A DNA stretch of 48,882 nt. It comes from an uncultured Lachnospiraceae bacterium (GTDB lineage Bacteria > Bacillota > Clostridia > Lachnospirales > Lachnospiraceae). This document shows positions 8,037-15,600 of this stretch, piece by piece. The stretch's first letter is position 1. Each line of letters begins with the position of its first letter. The DNA lies in NCBI GenBank assembly GCA_910578085.1, contig CAJTPM010000030.1:1-48882 (forward strand). Reading direction: 5' to 3'. Under the pieces are notes generated by a model. The model was not told where the DNA came from. It did not search any database and worked only from the letters and a program-made list of their open reading frames with translations. Made by a program: the position numbers and the translations under genes.

Positions 8037-8873
8037 TCATCCTTTATAGAACTTCCGTTTCACCAGATGGTATATCCCGGAAAACATCCGGTTTTCCGCT
8101 AATGCACTGCGAAGCGGCGCCAGAGTACAGAACATGATCAGACGATACCGAAACAGTTCACCCTTTCCCATATAGTTTCTGGTGATCTGCCTGTGTTCTT
8201 CTTTATCCAGTTCCTTATTTTTTTTATTCTCCGAAAAGCCGCCGCCCTCATAGGACGACACTGCAAATCCCATATAACGCATTTTAGCTCCTGCCCGGTA
8301 GTAACACCAGAGAAAGTGGTCATAATCCGCCCGGATCTTATAATGCAGATCATAGGGCTTTTCTCTGCACAGTGCTGCGCTATAAAAGCAGGACTGATGG
8401 CATGGAATATTGCGGTAACAGGTAAATCCTGTGATCTCGGGCGAGGAAGCAATAACAACGCCATTTTTCTCTCCGCAGGTATCACCGTAGACTACCAGCC
8501 TGTTAAGATCTGTTCCGGTCCCTTTTTCCTCTTCCAGCACCTTCACTGTTCGTCCCAGAACTTCTTCATCCGCAAAAGTATCACCACAGTTTAAAAATAG
8601 CAGGAAATCTCCCGTTGCATGGAAGACCGCCTGATTCATGGCGTCATAAATACCCCCGTCTTTTTCTACATATACCTTTACCTTTTCCGTCCCGGTTCCT
8701 GATATATTCCCGCCTGTCCATCTTTCCAGAGAACCGTCCGTACTGCCCCCATCTTTCACAATCACTTCCACATCCGGATATTTCTGATTCAGAATACTGT
8801 CCAATGTAAGCGCCAGTTTTTCTCCCGGATTCAGACATACTGTGATTACAGAAATTTTCAATCTGTCTTCCAT
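8037..8873 (-). CDS. Family 2 glycosyltransferase
   Basis: A GT-A fold glycosyltransferase of about 278 residues. The N-terminus has the typical ISVITVCLNPGEKLALTL segment, followed by VIVKDGGSTDGS (sugar-nucleotide binding) and a DxD-like region near LNCGDTFAD. Such enzymes add sugars to capsule, exopolysaccharide or wall polymers; acceptor and donor cannot be told from sequence. It is a lone gene, not in a polysaccharide cluster. Two in-frame ATGs (8882, 8873) are possible; 8873 places GGGG about nine bases upstream. Confidence 0.8.
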   Translation of the reverse strand: MEDRLKISVITVCLNPGEKLALTLDSILNQKYPDVEVIVKDGGSTDGSLERWTGGNISGTGTEKVKVYVEKDGGIYDAMNQAVFHATGDFLLFLNCGDTFADEEVLGRTVKVLEEEKGTGTDLNRLVVYGDTCGEKNGVVIASSPEITGFTCYRNIPCHQSCFYSAALCREKPYDLHYKIRADYDHFLWCYYRAGAKMRYMGFAVSSYEGGGFSENKKNKELDKEEHRQITRNYMGKGELFRYRLIMFCTLAPLRSALAENRMFSGIYHLVKRKFYKG

Positions 8874-9130
8874 CTCTTTCATCCCCGCTGTTTAACCTCT
8901 CCGACAGCCTCCTGCCACAATCAACTGTTATGCCCTCATTTCACCGGCCACATGCCGGGCTGTCCAAAAACCTGATCCGCACAATCTGCCAGAGTTTCCA
9001 TTCAGATATTCCCTTCCTGTCATCGCTTATTCTACCATACATTCACTGATATTTCTATCTCTGTACAGCACAAAAACAGTTTACAGCTTACATTCTATGA
9101 AGAAATTACATGAAGCAAACAATTTAAAGC
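8874..9130. other. Intergenic region between divergent genes
   Basis: This stretch separates the glycosyltransferase (minus) from the metal exporter (plus). A possible minus-strand minus-10 box TAGAAT is seen near 9030-9036 without a good minus-35 partner. I see no RNA gene or convincing small open reading frame. Confidence 0.4.
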
Positions 9131-9159
9131 TTGCCGATTCCCCCAAAAAATGGTATACC
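9131..9159 (+). promoter_or_regulatory. Promoter of the 9191 gene
   Basis: TTGCCG (9131-9136), a 17-base spacer and TATACC (9154-9159) on the plus strand, with a start near 9166 and a GAGGT ribosome binding site before the ATG at 9191. Confidence 0.55.
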
Positions 9160-9190
9160 TTAATAATAATTTTATGTATGAGGTAAAAAA

Positions 9191-10024
9191 ATGATGATAG
9201 ACGCTTTGTTGGATGCGTTCTCAGATACGCTCAGGATCCTTCCGTTTTTATTTGCCGCTTTTCTATTGCTGGAGGCCATCGAACACTACGCCGGCCAATA
9301 CGGCAACCGTCTTTTTTCCAAAGTCGGAAAAGCCGGCCCTCTCGCCGGCGCAATTTCAGGCTGCATCCCCCAGTGCGGTTTTTCCGCAGCCGCCGCCAAC
9401 CTTTACTCCGGAGGTCTGATCAGCCTCGGCACACTGCTGGCCGTGTTTTTATCCACCTCAGACGAGGCGGTCCTGATCCTTTTTGCTCATCCGGGAAGCG
9501 GGAAGACCATCGCCCTGCTTCTTTTTTCAAAAGTGTTGATCGGCGCCCTGGCCGGTTTTGTGATTGATTTCCTGTTTCGGAACAAAAAAGCAGAAAAGCA
9601 TATCGACGACATGTGTAAAACCTGCGGCTGTCATGAGGGAAACGGAATTTTCAGACCGGCTCTTAAACATACTGCCAGACTCACTGCCTGGCTCTTTGTC
9701 TTCACCCTCGGCCTGAATCTTCTTCTTGCTTTTGCGGGTATGGAAAGACTGTCCGGCTTTCTCGGAAAAGATACGCTGTTTCAGCCCTTTTTTGCCGCCC
9801 TCCTGGGCATGATCCCAAACTGCGCCGCCTCCGTTCTGATCACCGAATTATATCTGGCCGGCGGCTTAAGTTTCGGTTCCGCCATCGCCGGGCTCTCGGC
9901 AGGCGCAGGTGTGGGATTGGCCGTCCTGTTTCGCGAAAACCACCCAATGAAAGAGAATTTTAAGATCCTGCTGCTTCTTTATATCATTGCAGTAGCTGCT
10001 GGATGCGCGCTCAGTGTGTTCTGA
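9191..10024 (+). CDS. Putative manganese/heavy-metal exporter (ArsP_2-like)
   Basis: A 277-residue polytopic membrane protein with about eight to ten hydrophobic segments. Two similar half-motifs stand out: SGCIPQCGFSAAAANLYSGG in the first half and GMIPNCAASVLITELYLAGG in the second, an internal repeat with conserved Pro and Cys typical of the putative 10-TM metal exporter family annotated as manganese or arsenic transporters. A cytoplasmic loop near residue 140 holds CKTCGCHEG, a likely metal-binding cluster. It is the only plus-strand gene in the first 37 kb, with its own promoter. Substrate is uncertain. Confidence 0.75.
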   Translation: MMIDALLDAFSDTLRILPFLFAAFLLLEAIEHYAGQYGNRLFSKVGKAGPLAGAISGCIPQCGFSAAAANLYSGGLISLGTLLAVFLSTSDEAVLILFAHPGSGKTIALLLFSKVLIGALAGFVIDFLFRNKKAEKHIDDMCKTCGCHEGNGIFRPALKHTARLTAWLFVFTLGLNLLLAFAGMERLSGFLGKDTLFQPFFAALLGMIPNCAASVLITELYLAGGLSFGSAIAGLSAGAGVGLAVLFRENHPMKENFKILLLLYIIAVAAGCALSVF

Positions 10025-10040
10025 CGGCAGGGAAAACCTT

Positions 10041-10101
10041 GCGGCAGGCTTCGGGAGCGTGTCTGAACAGAATATACTGTCCCGCTCCCGAAGCCTGCCG
10101 C
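10041..10101. terminator. Long convergent inverted repeat, likely bidirectional terminator
   Basis: A perfect 19-base inverted repeat (10041-10059 and 10083-10101, arm GCGGCAGGCTTCGGGAGCG) with a 23-base loop lies between the converging exporter gene and cluster A. The T-runs on both sides are short (GGTTTT on the minus side), so it is a strong hairpin with a weak U tract. Confidence 0.65.
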
Positions 10102-10108
10102 GCCGTAT

Positions 10109-10834
10109 TTACTTACACTGCGCCGCAAACTCCCTGATCTTTTCTTTCATCGCGGAAATATCTCCCTGCAGCTTTAAGATCGTGCTGCCGATAAAGGCCG
10201 CATCTCCCCCCGCTTCTTTCACCATGCGCACATCCTCCGGCGAATGGACGCCCACGCCGCAGTAGATCGGGCGGTCTATCCCGTGATCCCGCAGGCACTG
10301 CACGCAGTCTTTCAGTGTCGGATACTTTGGATTCACAAACCCTTGTCCCGGCGTAGGTTTGGCCTGAAGATACACAAAACCGTTGGAATTTTTCGCCGAT
10401 TCTATCTCCTCTTCCAGCATCTGGTACTGCACATAGCAGGACACACGGATACCGGCAGCAATAATCTGATTCTTGATCTCATCTCCGGTAAGCCCCACTA
10501 ACAGCACATCCTTAAAATCATTGTCCACACAGAATCTGATAAAACGCTCCGTTCCGATTTCCTGTATCGTATTCTCGTAGGAGAGGACCAGAAGCTTTAC
10601 ATCTGGAAGATTTCTCTTTACTTCCACGATCTCCTCCATATACGCCTCGTAATCATCGCAGTTTTCCAGTGCTTTTTTCATCCTGTCCCTGATCATTTCG
10701 CTCTCTAAGAACGGATCGTGGGAAGGAAAATCAATTTCGATCATACCGCAGCCTGCATCTGCATATTCCTTTGCCATCTGAATACTTGATTCCATGGTCG
10801 GATATCCGTTTGATAAATATAATATTATTTCCAT
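10109..10834 (-). CDS. TrpA-like TIM-barrel protein, E-type (cluster A)
   Basis: A 241-residue homologue of tryptophan synthase alpha. Residues 5-11 (LYLSNGY) match the first strand; IEIDFPSHDP at 32-41 matches the LELGVPFSDP loop, so E33 corresponds to catalytic Glu49, while E44 takes the place of Asp60. Near the C-terminus YCGVGVHSPEDV and FIGSTIL match the phosphate-binding region. TrpA cleaves indole-glycerol phosphate by a retro-aldol step. No trpB or other trp gene is present, and the setting is a transporter and kinase operon, so a different glycerol-phosphate-bearing substrate is likely. Start at 10834 (GGAGG), not the upstream TTG. Last gene of cluster A. Confidence 0.75.
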   Translation of the reverse strand: MEIILYLSNGYPTMESSIQMAKEYADAGCGMIEIDFPSHDPFLESEMIRDRMKKALENCDDYEAYMEEIVEVKRNLPDVKLLVLSYENTIQEIGTERFIRFCVDNDFKDVLLVGLTGDEIKNQIIAAGIRVSCYVQYQMLEEEIESAKNSNGFVYLQAKPTPGQGFVNPKYPTLKDCVQCLRDHGIDRPIYCGVGVHSPEDVRMVKEAGGDAAFIGSTILKLQGDISAMKEKIREFAAQCK

Positions 10835-10855
10835 ACTGTCCTCCAAGTCAGAATT

Positions 10856-11998
10856 TTACCCTCTGTATGCTTTAACAAAAAGCGCCTTAAACTGATCCCC
10901 ATCCGGGATGATCGGATTTGTCTTCGTACAGCCGTCTGCTGCAGCCGCTTTTGCCATATCGTCCAGGAGCTCCATAAAACGGTCTTCCTCTGTTATCACG
11001 TCCTTTAAGGCCCCGGGAATCCCGACTTTCCGGTTCAGTTCCCGTACGCTTTCTGCCAGATCACCGCTCCCCATCGACGCCGCAAAATCCTCATAAATTT
11101 TCTTTGCATAATCCGCCTGGCTGTTGAACTCCATAATATAAGGAAGAAGGATCGCATCCGCCAGCCCGTGTGCAATATGGAAATAACTGCCAAGGGTGTG
11201 TGCCATGGAATGTACGATGCCCAGAGATACATTGGTAAAGGCCATGCCCGCCACCATGGAAGCGTTTACCATGATTTCTCTTGCCTTCAGATCCTGTCCG
11301 TTTTCATAAGCGGCCGGAAGCCATTTCATAATATCCTGCGCCGCACTCACCGCCAGGATATTGCTCAGATAATTGGCTCTCCGGGACACCAGTGCTTCCA
11401 GTGCGTGAGTTAACGCATCCATCCCCGTCTCCGCTGTGATATGCGGCGGCATGGAAGCTGTTACTTCGGGATCGCAGATCGCAATGTCCGGCATCATCTC
11501 CATATTCCCCAATCCCTGTTTCATACCGTCCTCGTCGGTGATCACAACAGAGCGGGATACCTCGCTGGCTGTACCGCTGGTGGAGGGAATACAGCAGAAT
11601 CTCGCCTTTCCGCGCAGTTTCGGGAAGGCCTTCGGCGGGAAAATATCCGAAAGCTTTTCCAGTTCCGGATGCTCATAATAGATCCACATGGTCTTTGCCG
11701 CATCCATCACGGAACCGCCCCCTAAGGCCACGATCAGATCCGGCCCAAAGCCTTTCATCTCCTCCGCTCCACGCTTTACTGTGGCAAAATGCGGATCCGG
11801 TTCCACGCCGGAGATCACCATGGTCTCCGCGCCGCTCTCCGCAAAATATGCTTTCACTTTATCCAGAATACCGCTCTTTATCATGCTCGAACCGCCGATC
11901 ACGATCGACACTTTTCTGTACGGCATTGTCTTAATATAGGCCAGGCAGCCTTCACCGAACATTAACTCACTGCCCGCCAGTTTCATTGGTCTCATCAT
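10856..11998 (-). CDS. Iron-containing alcohol dehydrogenase (cluster A)
   Basis: A 380-residue group III alcohol dehydrogenase, usually reducing an aldehyde with NAD(P)H. The NAD-binding GGGSVMDAAK motif lies near residue 94. Metal ligands are the Asp and His of ETGMDALTHALE and the two later histidines in VHSMAHTLGSYFHIAHG. It follows btpA in the operon after a stem-loop (12031-12061) and precedes the TrpA-like gene by 21 bases. A role in reducing the aldehyde made by the cluster is inference. Start chosen at 11998 (two adjacent ATGs) with AGGAGA upstream; the frame upstream to 12085 is leader. Confidence 0.85.
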   Translation of the reverse strand: MMRPMKLAGSELMFGEGCLAYIKTMPYRKVSIVIGGSSMIKSGILDKVKAYFAESGAETMVISGVEPDPHFATVKRGAEEMKGFGPDLIVALGGGSVMDAAKTMWIYYEHPELEKLSDIFPPKAFPKLRGKARFCCIPSTSGTASEVSRSVVITDEDGMKQGLGNMEMMPDIAICDPEVTASMPPHITAETGMDALTHALEALVSRRANYLSNILAVSAAQDIMKWLPAAYENGQDLKAREIMVNASMVAGMAFTNVSLGIVHSMAHTLGSYFHIAHGLADAILLPYIMEFNSQADYAKKIYEDFAASMGSGDLAESVRELNRKVGIPGALKDVITEEDRFMELLDDMAKAAAADGCTKTNPIIPDGDQFKALFVKAYRG

Positions 11999-12030
11999 AG
12001 TCTTTTTCGTCTCCTTTTTCTTTTCTGTCC

Positions 12031-12061
12031 GCCGCTCCGGATTCTCAGTTTCCGGCGCGGC
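12031..12061 (-). other. Intercistronic stem-loop before the dehydrogenase gene
   Basis: An 11-base arm GCCGCTCCGGA pairs with TCCGGCGCGGC at 10 of 11 positions around a nine-base loop. No T-run follows on the minus strand, so it is more likely an mRNA stabiliser or processing signal than a terminator. Confidence 0.5.
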
Positions 12062-12121
12062 TTTTGTGTGGGGGGAATACGGCACATTCCCCTTGTCTCT
12101 CCGAATCCAAACCCTTCAGAC

Positions 12122-12907
12122 TCACAGTGCTTCCATCACTTCCCGCACCAGATCGTAATCAATGGGATTCGTTAAAACGCCGCCCTTTTTCAAACTGGAA
12201 CCGATGATACAGCCGTCCGCGATCTGCAGCTGCTCATGAATATTGCCGCGATTGACGCCGCTTCCGGCGAGAACCGGTATATTCACTACCTTCTGTACCC
12301 GCTTTAACATATCAATGGGCGTCTCCGCGCCGATCACCGCACCGGTCACAATAATCGCGTCCGCGCCGTTGGATGCGGCATCTTTGGCACTCATCTCCAC
12401 TGTGATCTGCGGATTCAGCATATTGGCATGTTTCACCTGTACGTCCGCCAGGATCTTCACATGAGAAAGTCCCATGGCCTTCCGGTATTCCATACACTTT
12501 TTGGCGCAGGGATAAATGATCCCGTCGGAAAACAGTACCGTATCCACAAACACCGGAACGCGGATAAAGTCGGCCCTGCATATGCCGGCGATAGCAAGTG
12601 ACGCCTCACAGTCATTGAATGCCGCATCGATCCCTATGGGAATTTTAACCGCCTCTCTCACAGCGGCAGCCGCCGCAGCCAGCGCTGCAACCTGCGCCTT
12701 ATCAAGAAGAGCGGAAAACGGCGTGTCTCCCATATTTTCCACGATCACCGCATCCACCCCGGCTTTTTCCAGTGTCTGCGCATCCTGCACCGCCTGATCA
12801 ATAATTTTTCGATAATCCCCATCAAATCCGCAGGTTCCCGGAAGCGGCAGGCAGTGTACCATGCCAATAACAGTCTGAGAACCCTTTGTCAAGATCGCTT
12901 TACTCAT
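12122..12907 (-). CDS. BtpA/SgcQ family TIM-barrel protein (cluster A)
   Basis: A 261-residue member of the BtpA/SgcQ family. Seen motifs: IGMVHCLPLPG at residues 14-24, the VDAVIVENMGDTPF segment near residue 55, ILADVQVKHAN in the middle and VLAGSGVNRGN near 215. The family includes a photosystem I biogenesis factor and the E. coli sgc-cluster protein, with no established reaction known to me. The ATG overlaps the phosphorylase stop (ATGA). Its constant pairing here with a PfkB kinase and TrpA-like proteins, in both clusters, suggests an enzymatic step in the same pathway. Confidence 0.85.
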   Translation of the reverse strand: MSKAILTKGSQTVIGMVHCLPLPGTCGFDGDYRKIIDQAVQDAQTLEKAGVDAVIVENMGDTPFSALLDKAQVAALAAAAAAVREAVKIPIGIDAAFNDCEASLAIAGICRADFIRVPVFVDTVLFSDGIIYPCAKKCMEYRKAMGLSHVKILADVQVKHANMLNPQITVEMSAKDAASNGADAIIVTGAVIGAETPIDMLKRVQKVVNIPVLAGSGVNRGNIHEQLQIADGCIIGSSLKKGGVLTNPIDYDLVREVMEAL

Positions 12908-13668
12908 AATGACTCCTTTCCATATTTCATGTGATAGTTATAAATTCCTTCTAAAGCTGTCCTGCACAGAAGATCCTCCGCGTCTGTGCGCTCCTGCCCT
13001 TCCAGAACTTTTTTCAGATTTTCCAGTACGGTGGTCATTGTCACCACACAGGTCTTTACACCCATCAGTCTCCCAAGCGTCATCATGCAGGACGATTCCA
13101 TGTCGATCCCTGTCACATGGAGCTTTTTTAATTCCTCAAAGACAGGCGCCATATCTCTCCCCGATTCCAGGGAAAATCTGGAATCATGCATCTGGCTGTA
13201 GAAACCGTCCATCGTACAGTTCAGCCCGTTTATGTACTTTGCTCCCATCTGGATCACCGTTTCATTCATGATATTGACCAGATCGATATCTGCCACCGCA
13301 GGGTAGGACATCTCCACATAGGTGGCGCTTGTCTGTTCTCTCCGCATGGCCGCGATGGGGATGATAAAGTTCCCCAGCATGTCATCCCGCAGCGCCATAA
13401 CCGTTCCCATGCGAACCGCCACCTGCATGCCCGCCTCATACATCTCCTCCATGGCAATGGCCGCAGTAGGGGCCCCCATGCCGGTGGAAGAAACCGTGAT
13501 GCGCACTCCCTTGTAGGTACCTGTCCAGGTATTGAATTCTCTCTTAAATGCCACTTTCTGCGGGTTGTCCAGATACTGTTTCACAACTTCCACCCGCCAG
13601 GGATCCCCGGAAAATATCACATACGGCGCTACCGTATCTTTCTCTACTCCCATATATAATGTTGCCAT
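12904..13668 (-). CDS. Nucleoside phosphorylase, uridine phosphorylase-like (cluster A)
   Basis: A 254-residue PNP/UDP family protein. The phosphate-binding pattern is present: SGDPWRV near residue 20, STGMGAPTAAIAMEE near 60 and RMGTVMAL near 85; the ribose-binding segment GIDMESS lies near 190. A Gln lies in the FYSQMHD segment where uridine phosphorylase has its uracil-recognising Gln and Arg, but the spacing is not identical, so base specificity is open. It would release ribose 1-phosphate and a base. Cluster B has no counterpart. Start 13668 has GGAGG at seven bases. Confidence 0.85.
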   Translation of the reverse strand: MATLYMGVEKDTVAPYVIFSGDPWRVEVVKQYLDNPQKVAFKREFNTWTGTYKGVRITVSSTGMGAPTAAIAMEEMYEAGMQVAVRMGTVMALRDDMLGNFIIPIAAMRREQTSATYVEMSYPAVADIDLVNIMNETVIQMGAKYINGLNCTMDGFYSQMHDSRFSLESGRDMAPVFEELKKLHVTGIDMESSCMMTLGRLMGVKTCVVTMTTVLENLKKVLEGQERTDAEDLLCRTALEGIYNYHMKYGKESL

Positions 13669-13682
13669 ATTTTTCCTCCATT

Positions 13683-14009
13683 CCAGTTCCGCAGTTTCCC
13701 TTCCAGCACACCTTACCCCAAGCTTACATTTTCAGCTGGTACAAGTCCCATCTGAAAATGAAGCTGTGCACTGTCCGGGAATCTGCTGCTTCCAGTTCCG
13801 CAGTTTCCCTTCCAGCACACCTTACCCCAAGCTTACATTTTCAGCTGGTACAAGTCCCATCTGAAAATGAAGCTGTGCACTGTCCGGGAATCTGCTGTTT
13901 CCAGTTCCGCAGTTTCCCTTCCAGCACACCTTACCCCAAGCTTACATTTTCAGCTGGTACAAGTCCCATCTGAAAATGAAGCTGTGCACTGTCCGGGAAT
14001 CTGCTGTTT
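13683..14009 (-). repeat. Three tandem copies of a 109-base unit
   Basis: Units at 13683-13791, 13792-13900 and 13901-14009 are identical apart from one base (C at 13789 versus T in the other two). Each contains an inverted repeat, CATTTTCAG ... CTGAAAATG, able to form a nine-base-pair stem. The array fills the gap between the kinase and phosphorylase genes, ending at the kinase stop codon. 109 is not a multiple of three, so long plus-strand open frames across it are artefacts. It is not a CRISPR: there are no spacers. A diverged relative lies at 14961-15008. Confidence 0.95.
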
Positions 14010-14947
14010 TACAGTTCTGCCGCCTTCGCCTCCAGTTCCGCGGCAGAAGGGATATTGGTACAACAGCCTGCCGCCTGGATCACAAAAGAGGCTAACGCCG
14101 CTCCAAGCTTACAGCACTCCTCCACCTTCCGGCCCTGCAGATAGCCATATAGAAAGCCTGAAATATAGGCATCCCCGGAGCCCGTGGCATCCACCACATG
14201 CTCCACTTTGCAGATACCGATTTTATGCTTCTTTATTCCCTGTTCCGTTTTCTCGTAGCAGATACTCCCCTCTTTTCCCAGCGTTGTCACAAGAATCTCC
14301 ACTTTTCCGATCTCAAACAGCTTCTCAATAGTCTCACAGCCAAAAAGATCTTCGATGATTGCCCGCTCCACCTCATTGGTGAAAATGATCCTGCTCTCCT
14401 GCAAAAGCTCCTTTAAAAACGGCTCGGGGAAGGCGTCAAAATCATCCTTCATGCCGAAGACGATCGGCACCCCTGCCTGTTTACAGCGCTCCACAAAATA
14501 CCGGTTATCCGGCTCGCTTGCCACCGTCACCACGCCAAGCCCGGCCTCCTTAAAATACTCTTCCGGGATCGGCGCCGCATACTTTTTATCCATGGAGCCG
14601 GGATAATAGATCGTTATATGATCGTTATTATTGTCCTGCAGCAGATAGCAGGTAGAAGTGGATTCCCCGGCGAGCACCGTGGTCCCTTCCAGGGGTACCC
14701 CGGCCTCTTTCAGAAAAGATTGGAATCCGTTTTCCTCCCAGTCCTCTCCTACCCGCAGAATGGGCATGGCCTTCTGTCCCAGCTTACACAGTGCCACCGC
14801 GATATTTACAGAACATCCGCCATACTGGATCTTCGTGTTATCCGCATTTGTGACAAGGGACGTATAACCGATCTGCGCGGGTGAAGCGATTCGTATAATG
14901 CGGTCCATACTCACATAGCCGCTTGTCAGTACATCGTATTTCATCAT
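14009..14947 (-). CDS. PfkB-family carbohydrate/nucleoside kinase (cluster A)
   Basis: A 312-residue ribokinase-fold enzyme using ATP to phosphorylate a sugar or nucleoside hydroxyl. The N-terminal GYVSMDRI segment, the GGCSVNIAVALCKLG motif near residue 45 and the C-terminal catalytic motif DATGSGDAYISGFLYGYL (Asp is the base) are clear. Substrate class within PfkB cannot be settled. Start at 14947, the first of two adjacent ATGs, has AGAGG eight bases upstream. It lies between an isochorismatase-like gene and the phosphorylase gene and is flanked by repeat elements on both sides. Confidence 0.88.
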   Translation of the reverse strand: MMKYDVLTSGYVSMDRIIRIASPAQIGYTSLVTNADNTKIQYGGCSVNIAVALCKLGQKAMPILRVGEDWEENGFQSFLKEAGVPLEGTTVLAGESTSTCYLLQDNNNDHITIYYPGSMDKKYAAPIPEEYFKEAGLGVVTVASEPDNRYFVERCKQAGVPIVFGMKDDFDAFPEPFLKELLQESRIIFTNEVERAIIEDLFGCETIEKLFEIGKVEILVTTLGKEGSICYEKTEQGIKKHKIGICKVEHVVDATGSGDAYISGFLYGYLQGRKVEECCKLGAALASFVIQAAGCCTNIPSAAELEAKAAEL

Positions 14948-14960
14948 TAAAACCTCTATT

Positions 14961-15008
14961 CCAGTTCCGCAGATAAGCTCCCACCACACTTTCACACAAG
15001 CTTATCTG
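14961..15008 (-). repeat. Diverged relative of the 109-base repeat, with stem-loop
   Basis: It starts with the same 12 bases as the 109-base unit (CCAGTTCCGCAG) and shares the CAAGCTTA end of its first half at the same distance, but the middle differs and carries its own perfect 10-base inverted repeat (CAGATAAGCT at 14970-14979, AGCTTATCTG at 14999-15008). It sits between the hydrolase and kinase genes. Confidence 0.7.
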
Positions 15009-15031
15009 CTATTTTAACTTTTTTCCTACTT

Positions 15032-15598
15032 CTACAGTTCACCGGCCTCCAGTTTTCCAAACAGCTCCTCGCTGTCCATCACCTGCCCCAGATACTTCTT
15101 TACATCCTCCAGATGAACCTGCTGCACGGTCTCCGAATTTGTGGCCACACAGTCACTGACCACGATGCCGTTGTAGTCCAGATAGAAAGCGTCCGTGACA
15201 GTGGCCCGGATGCAACAGTTTGTTTTTGTGCCCACAATGATCAGATTCTCGATATGGTTCTCCCGCAGCACCAGATCCAGGTCCGTCCCGAAAAACCCGC
15301 TGTAGCGGCGTTTTCGGATCACGTAATCCTTTTTCTCATCCACAGGGAGCATCGGATCGATCTCGATGCCAGACGTCCCCTCCAGACAGTTGGGACGCAT
15401 GGAAGCGATCCGCCTGTCCGGCTTATCCTTTCTGTTGCAGTGCTGCAAAAACACGATCAGGCAGCCATGCTCTCTGCATTTGTCCAGAACTTTCCGGATC
15501 TTCGGCAGCACCTCTCTGTTCTGAGGATAGTATACAAGCCCTTCGGGATCCGTAAAATCTTTCACCATATCTACAATCAAAAGCGCTGTCTTATTCAT
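15032..15598 (-). CDS. Isochorismatase-like cysteine hydrolase (cluster A)
   Basis: A 188-residue cysteine hydrolase of the nicotinamidase/isochorismatase fold. The catalytic triad is visible: D10 in ALLIVDMVKDF, K96 in VIRKRRYSGFFGT and C129 in TKTNCCIRATVTDA. Family members hydrolyse amides such as nicotinamide, ureidoacrylate, N-carbamoylsarcosine or maleamate, so it may act on the base released from the imported compound; that is inference. The start, 2 bases after the permease stop, has its GAGG site inside the permease gene, which suggests coupled translation. Confidence 0.85.
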   Translation of the reverse strand: MNKTALLIVDMVKDFTDPEGLVYYPQNREVLPKIRKVLDKCREHGCLIVFLQHCNRKDKPDRRIASMRPNCLEGTSGIEIDPMLPVDEKKDYVIRKRRYSGFFGTDLDLVLRENHIENLIIVGTKTNCCIRATVTDAFYLDYNGIVVSDCVATNSETVQQVHLEDVKKYLGQVMDSEELFGKLEAGEL

Positions 15599-15600
15599 CT

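Noticed and set aside
13683..14009. CRISPR array
   Set aside because: The units are contiguous with no unique spacers, and no cas genes are in the window.
13548..14331. Long plus-strand open frames encoding repeated Ser/Pro/Cys-rich peptides
   Set aside because: They are read-through of the 109-base tandem repeat in shifting frames, lie opposite real genes and have no ribosome binding sites.
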